Shown piece after piece: positions 10,989 through 18,969 of a stretch of 23,545 nucleotides of DNA. Within the stretch, counting starts at the first letter, position 1; every line of letters starts with the position of its first letter. The translations under genes and the position numbers were made by a program. The DNA comes from a virus, in IMG/VR virus record IMGVR_UViG_3300008050_000323, positions 1 through 23,545 of that record, one strand, 5' to 3'. A model generated the notes under the pieces. That model saw nothing but the letters and a program-made list of their open reading frames with translations, searched no databases and had not been told where the DNA came from.

Positions 10989-13436
10989 TTAATGATCACA
11001 TAGTGTTTTAATCCACGTGGGACCACTCGGTGAAGTTGCTGATGGGGTAAAATTCATATGATTACTGCTGCTTTGGTTGTTAACAATATTAACATTAGTT
11101 TTTGTGGCGGACGGTGTGCCTGTACTATCATTCACCGCATTTAATGCATTTCGTTGAGAGGCTAAAGCCAGCATGGAAGGTGATTGGAGTGCTTTAGATA
11201 AGGCAGAACCGATAACACCGGCTGCTCTATCTAAAGGGATAACCGCTTCCGGTCCTGCTTCTCCAACAAGAGCATGAATTGGTTTTGTAACCAACCCACC
11301 CGATGCTAATTCAGTTGGACCGGGTAATGCATCCCACAGAGGATCACTAAATAAACCCTTCAAGGGGAATGTAGGCGATTTTTTATAATTTAAATAACCA
11401 CCGGCACCACCTTTACTATAAAAATTGTCGCCTTCGCCATAAATTCCTAGGGTTTTGGTACTTCCTGCTTCATCGACATATTCATTTCGATATCCATCCA
11501 TAATAGACCAAGATGTGGGGGCCATATGCCTTTTGAGTCTTTCATAAGCATTTATTACATCGGCTATTAATGGGTCACCTTCAGGAAGCTTTTTTAATCC
11601 TCTGTTGATTCCTTGGATTCTAGGTATTGTCTTTCTTCTGTAACCCTCCAGTTCTTTTTCAAGACCTTGTTCTGTTAGGTCCAGACTAGCATCATCATAA
11701 ACACCCTTTCCTATAACATTAGCAACTAAGTTATCAGCAGCCCTTACCATTTCTCCTACTTTCAGGAGGTCAAACTTAATTTTTGCATATTCCCCTTCTT
11801 TTTGACTCACATGTTTAATGGTTTCTTCGCCTGTTTCGGGGCTAGTGATTGAAATATTAATCCCGGATTTTCCTGCAGCCGACATATCATGAAGCTGACT
11901 CCTTCCCTTCATCTCTTCGGATTCTTTTTTTGCTGATTCTGCGGAAAATGTTTCAGTTCCCGATATCATAGAACCAGTGGATGATTCTTTTCTAAAAGTT
12001 GCCGCTCGTAGTCCAGAGTCGCCAGATTCGACTGCACCTTCAAGACCGCCTTCCATACCTTCTTTTTCTGCTATTTTTCTGGCGACTGTTTCACCAGCAA
12101 TTAAACCCCCACCAGTTAAATCTTTGTATTTTGCTGCTAACTCTTCCGAAAGGACATATGCATTTTCTTCTCCACCACCTTCAAGAGTTATTTTAGACTG
12201 ACCGACCTCAGAAGAGTCAAACATTGCTTCTTCTTGTTGTTTTCTTGCATAAAATTCATCAATCCATGGTCCAACCAGATTTTTGTACAAAGCATCTCCT
12301 GCGATCCAACCCAAAAAAGCAGCACCACCAAGCAGAGCACCAATGGCTGCTATGGGGGCAAGTGCGGCGAGAAGCGGTGTTACCATGCCCAAAAGAGGAG
12401 CAATAAGGGGGGTAAGAAGCTTCAAACCAAGGGGGAGCAGTGCCCCCGTTAACGCGGGGATAAAGGGCAAAGCAAGTAGTGCACCAATTCCTATCCACCA
12501 ACCGTTGTCTCTAACTAAACTTCCTAACCAAGAGTTTTCACCGAAAATACCATCAATTTTATCTCCCAGCCAACTACCAATCCAATCTCCTAAAAGAGCA
12601 CCAATTGCAGCAAGCATGGCACCTTTTTTTAACCACCCAAATATCTTCGAAATAAAACTAGTTTTTTTCTCTTTTGTGTCTCTTATTTCGTTGCCAAGTT
12701 CATCTGACATCAGACCCAAACCATCTAGTAAGGCCTTATGTTTTTCTGCTTTATCTCTTTTTATTTCTGCTTTTTCCTCTTCAGTCATAGAAAGGCGTGT
12801 CATGAATCTTGTTGCCAAACTTTGCTTTTTTTCACTTTTGTCCATTTTTTTAAGCATCATTTTGCGATAAGTTTTAGATCTTCGTAGTGCACTTTCCTGT
12901 AATTTTATCTGATATTCGCCAGTTTTATTCTGAATACCCTCTCGTCTTCTTGCCTCTGAAAGTGCCTGCTTTGCAGTTTTGCCATTCGATCTTGCTTCTT
13001 TATAAAATTCTTCTCTTTTCTTTTTTCTTTCTTTTCTTATCTTGTCTAATTTTGATTCTTCTTTTTTCTTATCTCCGGACCCTTTTTTCATCAGTTCTGC
13101 TATAATGCCCAAAGAAGATGTTCTTTTTATTGCAGCTTTTCTATCAATATTTTCTAGTTTTTCTTTTTTCGCCAGTGCTTTTTTCTGTTTCTTTGGACTA
13201 GTACCCAATTGATATCCCACCAGTTTAGACAGAGCCTCACTTTGTTTTTCCTGCACTTTGGCTAGGGCTTTAGCCTGCGGGTCAGAACCACTTTGGTTCT
13301 GATTCATGGGGTCTGACACCGAGTTAATTGCTTTTTTTTGTTCTTTCAGCTGGGCATCAGAACTTGCCTGTAATGATTCCATAGCCTTGTTAAGTTTACC
13401 AAAATCTTTTGATAATTTTTTAAAATCGTCTGCCAT
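10989..13436 (-). CDS. 29: Tail tape-measure protein, gp29-like, 815 aa
   Basis: This is the longest gene of the tail operon. It has an alpha-helical, Lys/Glu/Gln-rich N-terminus (about residues 1-260), a long hydrophobic stretch (about 270-390, including ALLALPFIPALTGALLPLG), then a polar region and a C-terminal SGGLVTKPIHALVGEAGPE-AVIPLD segment that is the hallmark of phage tape-measure proteins. T4 gp29 is the tape measure located in the hub. A GGGGGAT stretch precedes the ATG. Its place directly after the gp26-type ORFs agrees with tail-chaperone/tape-measure order. The gp29 symbol is by analogy. Confidence 0.85.
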   Translation of the reverse strand: MADDFKKLSKDFGKLNKAMESLQASSDAQLKEQKKAINSVSDPMNQNQSGSDPQAKALAKVQEKQSEALSKLVGYQLGTSPKKQKKALAKKEKLENIDRKAAIKRTSSLGIIAELMKKGSGDKKKEESKLDKIRKERKKKREEFYKEARSNGKTAKQALSEARRREGIQNKTGEYQIKLQESALRRSKTYRKMMLKKMDKSEKKQSLATRFMTRLSMTEEEKAEIKRDKAEKHKALLDGLGLMSDELGNEIRDTKEKKTSFISKIFGWLKKGAMLAAIGALLGDWIGSWLGDKIDGIFGENSWLGSLVRDNGWWIGIGALLALPFIPALTGALLPLGLKLLTPLIAPLLGMVTPLLAALAPIAAIGALLGGAAFLGWIAGDALYKNLVGPWIDEFYARKQQEEAMFDSSEVGQSKITLEGGGEENAYVLSEELAAKYKDLTGGGLIAGETVARKIAEKEGMEGGLEGAVESGDSGLRAATFRKESSTGSMISGTETFSAESAKKESEEMKGRSQLHDMSAAGKSGINISITSPETGEETIKHVSQKEGEYAKIKFDLLKVGEMVRAADNLVANVIGKGVYDDASLDLTEQGLEKELEGYRRKTIPRIQGINRGLKKLPEGDPLIADVINAYERLKRHMAPTSWSIMDGYRNEYVDEAGSTKTLGIYGEGDNFYSKGGAGGYLNYKKSPTFPLKGLFSDPLWDALPGPTELASGGLVTKPIHALVGEAGPEAVIPLDRAAGVIGSALSKALQSPSMLALASQRNALNAVNDSTGTPSATKTNVNIVNNQSSSNHMNFTPSATSPSGPTWIKTLCDH

Positions 13437-13453
13437 TTTATCCCCCGGTTATC

Positions 13454-13639
13454 CTAACCCGACTTCTGCTTTTGTTGTGCTGCCATTGCCTCAACATGAT
13501 CTTTTATCATCCCCAACATGATGTGTCTTTCCCACGGAAGCATATTTTCTATTTCCGTCAATGCAATTTTGTGATGAATCATTAATGACATATTAGATGC
13601 AATAAACGCCTGTAAATTATCATGACACATCATCAACCA
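13454..13639 (-). CDS. -1 frameshift extension of the gp26-type protein (gp51-like position)
   Basis: The frame is open in the -1 register immediately after the slippery heptamer, reading WLMMCHDNLQAFIASNMS-L-M-IHHKIALTEIEN and MLPWERHIML. The HHK-x-(S/A)L-x-E-(I/L)ENMLPWER pattern recurs in T4-like tail/baseplate assembly ORFs. No ribosome site of suitable spacing lies before its possible starts (TTG 13636, ATG 13633, ATG 13630). Expression as a fusion with the upstream protein (about 295 aa total) is therefore most likely. The position between hub chaperone and tape measure is that of lambda G-T type frameshift products, and of gene 51 in T4. Confidence 0.7.
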   Translation of the reverse strand, partial: WLMMCHDNLQAFIASNMSLMIHHKIALTEIENMLPWERHIMLGMIKDHVEAMAAQQKQKSG

Positions 13640-14340
13640 AAAAAATTTTCTAACCCTCTAACTCGTACATCGTTTTTGTGACCACACTTTAAACATTTTG
13701 CCTCTATATCTAGTTTTAAATATGGCATCGTAGAAAAAAATTTAACTACCTCTTGAAATTGCGATGATGTAAGACTGTTTACAAATTCTTCTATTTCTTC
13801 CTTGCTGGACTCACTTGCTTTATAAACAGAATCTTTTGTATAAATTTGATCAATGCATTTAACTGCAAGACCTATACCCACACTAACCTCATCTGATGTA
13901 TCTTCTGCAACATCCATATCAGAAATTGATGGATATCTCATAATAACACCAATGTCGTCAGTCAATTGAATTTTGTTATTATGACCTTCTGGTGTTTCAA
14001 CTTTAATATCATCAATATCACACTCTATGGGTATATGTGCATCGCACTTTTCGCATGCTCTTTGTGGTGTTATTACTTCACCAATAGATCTAGATCTAAG
14101 AGTAATCATGACATATTCAATATCAAATGCCGGTAAGTTATTTAAATCAAGACCTTCTGTTTCAATACAATTATTGAGAACGGTCATTAGTGATTCTATC
14201 ATAGAAGCACTATCTTGTGCTTCTATGCCCATGTGAAGAATTTTTTCCTCTTTTACAAGCATTGGTCTATAAGTTATTGTTTGACCCGTTGAGGGAAGTT
14301 TTAACTTATATTTTGGTGTGATTAATTTTGGTATAGACAT
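13633..14340 (-). CDS. 26: gp26-type baseplate hub assembly protein, 235 aa
   Basis: ATG 14340 is preferred: GGAG lies 6 nt upstream and overlaps an earlier in-frame ATG (14352). The family (T4 baseplate hub gp26) shows in MSIPKLITPKYKLKLPSTG-QTITYRPMLVKEEKIL, two CxxC pairs (RACEKCDAHIP and AKCLKCGHK) that look like a zinc ribbon, and the closing GLENFFG. In T4, gp26 aids hub assembly and is not prominent in the mature particle, consistent with a chaperone role. The minus-strand transcript probably starts at a TATAAAAT element at 14366. It ends in the slippery site and overlaps the frameshift ORF. Confidence 0.83.
   Translation of the reverse strand: MSIPKLITPKYKLKLPSTGQTITYRPMLVKEEKILHMGIEAQDSASMIESLMTVLNNCIETEGLDLNNLPAFDIEYVMITLRSRSIGEVITPQRACEKCDAHIPIECDIDDIKVETPEGHNNKIQLTDDIGVIMRYPSISDMDVAEDTSDEVSVGIGLAVKCIDQIYTKDSVYKASESSKEEIEEFVNSLTSSQFQEVVKFFSTMPYLKLDIEAKCLKCGHKNDVRVRGLENFFG
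13639..13645 (-). promoter_or_regulatory. Slippery heptamer U UUU UUU for -1 frameshift
   Basis: On the minus strand the codons AAT TTT TTT GGT TGA place T TTT TTT exactly in X XXY YYZ phase, two codons before the gp26 stop. A -1 slip continues into the 13454-13639 frame. Only a weak hairpin is seen downstream. Confidence 0.65.
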
Positions 14341-14358
14341 AATGTTCTCCATTAAAAA

Positions 14359-14366
14359 ATTTTATA
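14359..14366 (-). promoter_or_regulatory. Candidate variant late promoter TATAAAAT (minus strand)
   Basis: The element lies between gp54 and gp26. Predicted +1 (about 14353) leaves the mRNA beginning AATGGAG, with the ribosome site at its very 5' end, as at other late promoters here. Confidence 0.4.
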
Positions 14367-14385
14367 GCGGACCACCCACTTAGTT

Positions 14386-15219
14386 TTACGGCATAATCCC
14401 CGTAGTTAATGTTAGATCTAATAAACGCCCATTATGGGCATATGCTTCCTTTGTTGCACTTACCATGCCCCCAAAGGCACTGCCAAATCCATCTCCTATA
14501 GACTGCCCCAGAGAAGATAATCCATCAACAGCAGGACCGAATTTATTATTTAGTATACCAAATATAGGATGATCACTGTGAAGACCTTGTAATTCTGTTG
14601 AAAATTCATCTGGTACACCATTAGCAGTAGCCGTTGTTGCATTTAAATCAACGGGTCTATACAGTCTATATGCAAAATCAATTTGTTGCCTAATAACTTC
14701 CGGTGTTTCATTGCTCAACTGAATAGGAGCAACCATTTTTGGATATACTTCTTTAAATACAACCTTGTATCTTGGAAGGTTTTGTTTGTCAAATAATGTT
14801 AATTCAGCATCACAAACACAGTCATTATAATAGCTTAATATTCCTGATCTGGGATGTGACATCTGATCCATCCAACTTTCAAAAATTGTTCTCTCATAGG
14901 CTTCGCGACCAATAATCATGATACAGGTCAAATCACCCTCATACATTTTATTGTATGGTTGATCTGCAGCAACACCCATAGCACCATCTACAATATTTCC
15001 GATGGATCTACCCGGAACCTGAACTGAATCACATGAGAGAGACATTCTATCATAGTATGTTTCTCTAGAATTACCATCGGGCATAGCAACATTGCCGGTG
15101 ATATACATTCCCTTCATTGCTTCATCTGTCATGACTTTACCAAAGGTGATCTTCCAGTTATTTGCAGGAAGATTACCGTATTTTTGGATTCTTGAAACTA
15201 ATTCTGTTACGCCTGGCAT
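14386..15219 (-). CDS. 54: Tail-tube family protein, probably gp54 baseplate tube initiator, 277 aa
   Basis: The tube fold shared by T4 gp19 and gp54 is visible: WKITFGKVMT, then YYDRMSLSCDSVQVPGRS, KMYEGDLTCIMIIG, the IFESWMDQM segment and YRLYRPVDLNAT. At 277 residues it is longer than gp19 (~163 aa), with an extra C-terminal Gly-rich, helical tail (SIGDGFGSAFGGMVS), which fits gp54, the initiator joining baseplate and tube. GGAGG lies 4 nt before the ATG and a late promoter just upstream. gp19 remains an alternative; the order next to gp26 and the divergent gp48 supports gp54. Confidence 0.72.
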   Translation of the reverse strand: MPGVTELVSRIQKYGNLPANNWKITFGKVMTDEAMKGMYITGNVAMPDGNSRETYYDRMSLSCDSVQVPGRSIGNIVDGAMGVAADQPYNKMYEGDLTCIMIIGREAYERTIFESWMDQMSHPRSGILSYYNDCVCDAELTLFDKQNLPRYKVVFKEVYPKMVAPIQLSNETPEVIRQQIDFAYRLYRPVDLNATTATANGVPDEFSTELQGLHSDHPIFGILNNKFGPAVDGLSSLGQSIGDGFGSAFGGMVSATKEAYAHNGRLLDLTLTTGIMP

Positions 15220-15242
15220 AAAACCTCCGGTTTATTTAGTAT

Positions 15243-15250
15243 TATTTATA
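15243..15250 (-). promoter_or_regulatory. T4-type late promoter TATAAATA (minus strand)
   Basis: An exact match on the minus strand, abutting the stop codon of the 15251-15907 gene. The predicted start near 15237 gives a short leader carrying GGAGG before the gp54 start at 15219. Confidence 0.8.
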
Positions 15251-15907
15251 CTAGTATTTTGATCTTCTTGCGGCATCTTTCCATATTTTTCTTTTATCTC
15301 TTTCTGGTCCTCTCCATTGTGCAATTGGAAGAAAACAAACCACTGGCCATGTTTGTGTTGGAAATTCAATAAGTTTTGCTGATATATTACTGATGATGTA
15401 AGTTCTAACACACCTTCTTAATTTCGTTAAACCCCCTCTTTTAGTATAGTCATATCTGAGATCGAGAGTGTTTAAATCATAGTATTGACCTGCAGCCTCT
15501 TCTACGGCTGCAGCCTCATCACCTATTTCTCCTTCCATCTCTATAAATCTTTTTGATAATCTAAAAAGAGTTATTATTCGCTCTTTTGGGGGTAGATAAT
15601 GCCAGTTAAATGCATGAATTTTGCCGCCAGATACTCTTCTGAAGGGCATAACAAGTGGCCATTGATCCCAATACGGCAAGGTTTTTTTGCCCTTAGGAAC
15701 ATATCTGAATGTATATAATCCACCCCGCTTGGGTCGAATCACTTCTCTTGTCTCTGTCATTTCCCGTATAGTTCGTCTTTGTACAACCTTATAATTAGAC
15801 GTAATATACCTTTTAAACCACCTTAGAGCCATTGGTTTAAAATCATCTGCAAATTTTTCATCTTCGGCTTTTTCTAAAATATCCGCAATGATATTCTTAC
15901 TTGCCAT
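15251..15907 (-). CDS. Conserved T4-like virion or packaging-related protein, 218 aa
   Basis: The gene overlaps the gp4 end by 11 bp and has GGAG about 9 nt before ATG 15907. The basic protein carries RGGLYTFRYVPKGKKTLPYWD, then QWPLVMPFRRVSGGKIHAFNWHYLPP, a motif arrangement I recall from conserved marine T4-like proteins of uncertain role, and a basic, Trp/Arg-rich C-terminus (QWRGPERDKRKIWKDAARR). In T4, gene 2 (DNA-end protector) lies next to gene 4, so a gp2-like role is an option suggested by position. I cannot confirm it from sequence. Confidence 0.6.
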   Translation of the reverse strand: MASKNIIADILEKAEDEKFADDFKPMALRWFKRYITSNYKVVQRRTIREMTETREVIRPKRGGLYTFRYVPKGKKTLPYWDQWPLVMPFRRVSGGKIHAFNWHYLPPKERIITLFRLSKRFIEMEGEIGDEAAAVEEAAGQYYDLNTLDLRYDYTKRGGLTKLRRCVRTYIISNISAKLIEFPTQTWPVVCFLPIAQWRGPERDKRKIWKDAARRSKY

Positions 15908-16340
15908 TTTTGAATAGCTCCTTTTCGGTTAAAACCTTAAATCCCCATCCGCGATTTTCTGCAGTTTCTGTTGCTGCTTTCCATTTAGCCTGATTCACTC
16001 CCCACCGTTTAACTTCTCTCAAATATCTTTGTGTGACTCGATCTTTTTTCTTTGGTGGTACAGATTGTGCTTTTGGTTTGATTTCAATTAAATCTATTTT
16101 TTTGTGTCCATCTTTTGTTTTGTATTCAATAATAAAATCAACAAAATACCTATGATATCGATTGTCTATCGGCGATATATAAGGAATCACTACTTCTTCT
16201 GATCCCCATTTGAGTATCGATTTATTTTCATCACAAAATACCATAAATCTTCTTTCCCATAAAGATCTATAGGTGATTTTTGTTGGATCCCCAACGTATT
16301 TATCAAAATTTTTTGGAGAAAATTTTCCCTTGTACGCCAT
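15897..16340 (-). CDS. 4: gp4 head-completion nuclease-like protein, 147 aa
   Basis: The N-terminus MAYKGKFSPKNFDKYVGDP and KITYRSLWERRFMVF closely follow T4 gp4 (MAYSGKW-PKN-KYRGDPKKITYRSNWE). Further matches are ILKWGSEEVVIPY, RYFVDFIIEYK, DLIEIKPKAQSVPP and WKAATETAENRGWGFKVLTE. The D...E-I-K arrangement is that of TnsA/PD-(D/E)XK nuclease folds. In T4, gp4 completes packaged heads before tail joining. The start at 16340 follows AAGGAT, which would be the 5' end of the transcript from the bidirectional late promoter. Confidence 0.92.
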   Translation of the reverse strand: MAYKGKFSPKNFDKYVGDPTKITYRSLWERRFMVFCDENKSILKWGSEEVVIPYISPIDNRYHRYFVDFIIEYKTKDGHKKIDLIEIKPKAQSVPPKKKDRVTQRYLREVKRWGVNQAKWKAATETAENRGWGFKVLTEKELFKNGK

Positions 16341-16353
16341 ATGTAAAAATCCT

Positions 16354-16367
16354 TATAAATATTTATA
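16354..16367. promoter_or_regulatory. Bidirectional palindromic late promoter
   Basis: TATAAATATTTATA is a perfect 14-bp palindrome, so TATAAATA reads on both strands (plus 16354-16361, minus 16360-16367), sharing 2 bp. It lies between divergent gp4 (minus) and gp48 (plus), with ribosome sites right after each predicted start (AAGGAT on minus, GGAGG on plus). Confidence 0.8.
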
Positions 16368-16383
16368 GTAGGAGGAAAAGTAT

Positions 16384-18030
16384 ATGGCCGCTAACCTATC
16401 AACCGGAAAGTTCGTATCGTGGTATGATGTTGGGATAAATCCAAGCGACCTTACTGTGGATTTTCTTAGAAGTCACGGAAAGGGAAATCCATATATTACT
16501 GCAAATGGCGACAAAATTGTTAGTCAAGCATCTGACTATAAAAGCGGTGTCGGTGCCACCACCGTCCGAGGTGCATACGACAGCAGAATACTGGCTAAAA
16601 CACATAATCAAAATAAAAAAAATCCCCAAAACACAGCGGGCGAGGTCGGTAGAACCGTACCCGGTGCAAACACAAGCCGAATAGATGATGCTCTGGGGAA
16701 TGACTCGGCTGATGTGGCTCTTTCAACAGACCCCCACGACCCCGACAATTTTGTATCCAATGTCACTGTTCCTGTCACCGAAGGATCCACAGTATTGCAG
16801 CGAGGTGACGGTACTTATTTCAGCGGGCAAGACGGCGGCGGTGGTATGATGACAGTAAATGCCGGTGCAGACGGTCAGCAAGTAACCGACGAATCATTGG
16901 GAGATCAGGCTGTACGCGCAGCAGCAAACGTGACAAACTCACTGGTATTTGATGCATTTTCTGAGAGTGGGCAACTCAACAATTTAAATGGAAATGAACC
17001 AACATATGTCGTATACCCAGAATCTTGCGGCACAGACCCCGAATGCACACAAGCCGTTTTCTTTGAATTTTATTATAAAAAAGCACCCACAGTGGAACAA
17101 GTTTCTGAATTTGTTGAAAAGGCTGCACACGGAGCGATCTCTGCTTTTGAAAATGTAACAAGCATGGGTGCTGATATAATGGACACGCTGAAGAGTCCGG
17201 CAAAATCAGGCAGCACAGGTGGTAGCGATGCGTCGATGGGCATCGGCGAGGCTATTGCAAACAAAACTTCAGCAATTCTTGGTATGTTAAACGAACAAAT
17301 GGAAGGACCAGAAAAAGAAGTTTCTCAGGGAGAACTTACAAAAGACACCCGCCTTAGTGTCGCCAAAGAAAAATCCCTTGATAAATTGACTCTTTATATG
17401 CCTCAAGGAATGGCAATAAATCAAGCAACAAACTATCAAGATTACGATATGGGAACATTAAGGAATCTTATGTCTGGGACGGGTACTCTCATACCCGGAA
17501 TAGCAAAATCAGTAGCAGGATTTGTTGATGATGCAGCAAGCTCCCTCGCCGGACTTGAGCTCAATGTTGGTGCTGGCATTAATGCACTAACTGGAACAAT
17601 TAAAAATCCAAGAAAAGAAATGATGTTTTCTGGAACAGAAATAAGATCTTTCGATTTTGTTTTTAATTTCAAACCAAAAAGCAAAAAAGAAGCAATTGCA
17701 ATGGTTCAAGCAATTAAACTTCTAAGATTTCATTCTTTGCCCGAAATTAATCCCTCCATGTCATTTTTGTCCGTACCTTCAGAAGTACAAGTGACCTTTT
17801 TGGACTATCATGCATCAGGCAGCGAGCAGGGCGCGGGCACCGAATGGATGATTGAAAATTCGGTTTTACCAAAATTGGGAAGGTGTGCAATAACCAGTGT
17901 TAATGTCACGTACCAACCCGAAGACAATACCATTTTTGAAGGTGGAATACCTACCATGGCTGATGTAACAATAACTCTGACAGAATTAGAGGCCATTGCC
18001 AGAAATCACGTATCAGAATTGGGGATGTAA
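16384..18030 (+). CDS. 48: gp48 baseplate tail-tube cap, 548 aa
   Basis: GGAGG lies 8 nt before ATG 16384, downstream of the bidirectional late promoter. The C-terminal half matches gp48: RSFDFVFNFKPKSKKEAIAM, AIKLLRFHSLPEI, FLSVPSEVQVTFLDY, LPKLGRCAITSVNVTYQPE and GGIPTMADVTITLTELEAI, all typical of tube-cap proteins. T4 gp48 is 364 aa; the extra length here is mainly an N-terminal half of polar Gly/Asn/Ser-rich sequence and a helical AANVTNSLVFDAF...ATVEQVSEF region of unknown role. It caps the baseplate hub and starts the tail tube with gp54. Confidence 0.82.
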   Translation: MAANLSTGKFVSWYDVGINPSDLTVDFLRSHGKGNPYITANGDKIVSQASDYKSGVGATTVRGAYDSRILAKTHNQNKKNPQNTAGEVGRTVPGANTSRIDDALGNDSADVALSTDPHDPDNFVSNVTVPVTEGSTVLQRGDGTYFSGQDGGGGMMTVNAGADGQQVTDESLGDQAVRAAANVTNSLVFDAFSESGQLNNLNGNEPTYVVYPESCGTDPECTQAVFFEFYYKKAPTVEQVSEFVEKAAHGAISAFENVTSMGADIMDTLKSPAKSGSTGGSDASMGIGEAIANKTSAILGMLNEQMEGPEKEVSQGELTKDTRLSVAKEKSLDKLTLYMPQGMAINQATNYQDYDMGTLRNLMSGTGTLIPGIAKSVAGFVDDAASSLAGLELNVGAGINALTGTIKNPRKEMMFSGTEIRSFDFVFNFKPKSKKEAIAMVQAIKLLRFHSLPEINPSMSFLSVPSEVQVTFLDYHASGSEQGAGTEWMIENSVLPKLGRCAITSVNVTYQPEDNTIFEGGIPTMADVTITLTELEAIARNHVSELGM

Positions 18031-18036
18031 TAACCT

Positions 18037-18969
18037 ATGCAATATTTTAAGCCATTTACTAATATTAAATATCCAATGGACAAAGAAGGTAGTCATTTAA
18101 TCGAAGCAGTCGATTTGATGAAACGAGTTGCTTTTAGCGATAGCAATTTATTGAATCCCGGAAATTTTTCTCTTTATCAAATTCAGAATGGCGATACACC
18201 GGAAATTATAGCAGAAAAATTATATGGTTCTCAACATTTGTACTGGTTAATACTTTTATTTAATAAAAAATTTAATCAGTATACAGACTGGTCTTTGGAA
18301 CAAACAAATCTAGAAAATTATTATAAGTACAAATATCCCGGTACAGCATTATTTTTGCTAGAAGGTGGAACGGGGATAACACCCTCTACTAAACATTTTA
18401 ATAAAACAGACAAAGTATTCACATCGGCTGATGGCATCAACCCAGACGGAAATAGCGAGGCTATTGTACAAAGCTGGGATCCTGTATTATTAAAACTAGT
18501 AGTATACGGCATCACAGGATCTGTTGCCGATTTTTCTGCTGGTGATAACATTGGTGCAACTGCCAGTTATGGTCTTCTCGGAGAACATCTTAATTCTGGT
18601 GCCACCGGTTACAATAATGGTCGTGCTTACATATCAAAAATTGTAGAAAATGATTATAACTCAGTTCATCATTTTGAGGGGTTGAACGGAGAAAAATTAA
18701 ATCCATACGGATCTCCTATTCAAGCAAACCATATGCAAGTTGTTGTTGGTCAAACAGGTGGCACTGGAAGCTATAAAACCACTTCCGCTACATTTGGTTC
18801 TACAATTTTGCATCAATATGTTGTTAGCGGATCATCAATATACACAATTACCAACTCACAACACGAAGACAGGGAAAATAGAAAGTCAGGAAGTATCAGA
18901 GTTTTAAATCCCTCAGCCGTCCCAGCGGTGGCACAAATATATGAGAATTTATTAAAAGATGTCCAGTAG
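18037..18969 (+). CDS. 53: gp53 baseplate wedge protein, 310 aa
   Basis: The LysM-like core typical of gp53 is clear: YQIQNGDTPEIIAEKLYGSQH then LYWLILLFNKKFNQYTDWSL. T4 gp53 is 196 aa; here a long middle-to-C-terminal region (about residues 105-290, rich in Gly/Ser/Thr) is added, and the ending AVAQIYENLLKDVQ is helical. It lies 6 nt after gp48 and its stop is inside the start of gp27, so the genes are co-transcribed and coupled. gp53 links baseplate wedges into the ring. No own ribosome site is evident. Confidence 0.85.
   Translation: MQYFKPFTNIKYPMDKEGSHLIEAVDLMKRVAFSDSNLLNPGNFSLYQIQNGDTPEIIAEKLYGSQHLYWLILLFNKKFNQYTDWSLEQTNLENYYKYKYPGTALFLLEGGTGITPSTKHFNKTDKVFTSADGINPDGNSEAIVQSWDPVLLKLVVYGITGSVADFSAGDNIGATASYGLLGEHLNSGATGYNNGRAYISKIVENDYNSVHHFEGLNGEKLNPYGSPIQANHMQVVVGQTGGTGSYKTTSATFGSTILHQYVVSGSSIYTITNSQHEDRENRKSGSIRVLNPSAVPAVAQIYENLLKDVQ

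Noticed and set aside
12283-12870. Plus-strand 195-aa frame inside the tape-measure gene
   Set aside because: It is a long shadow frame of a repetitive, Lys-rich minus-strand gene; low-complexity product and no ribosome site.
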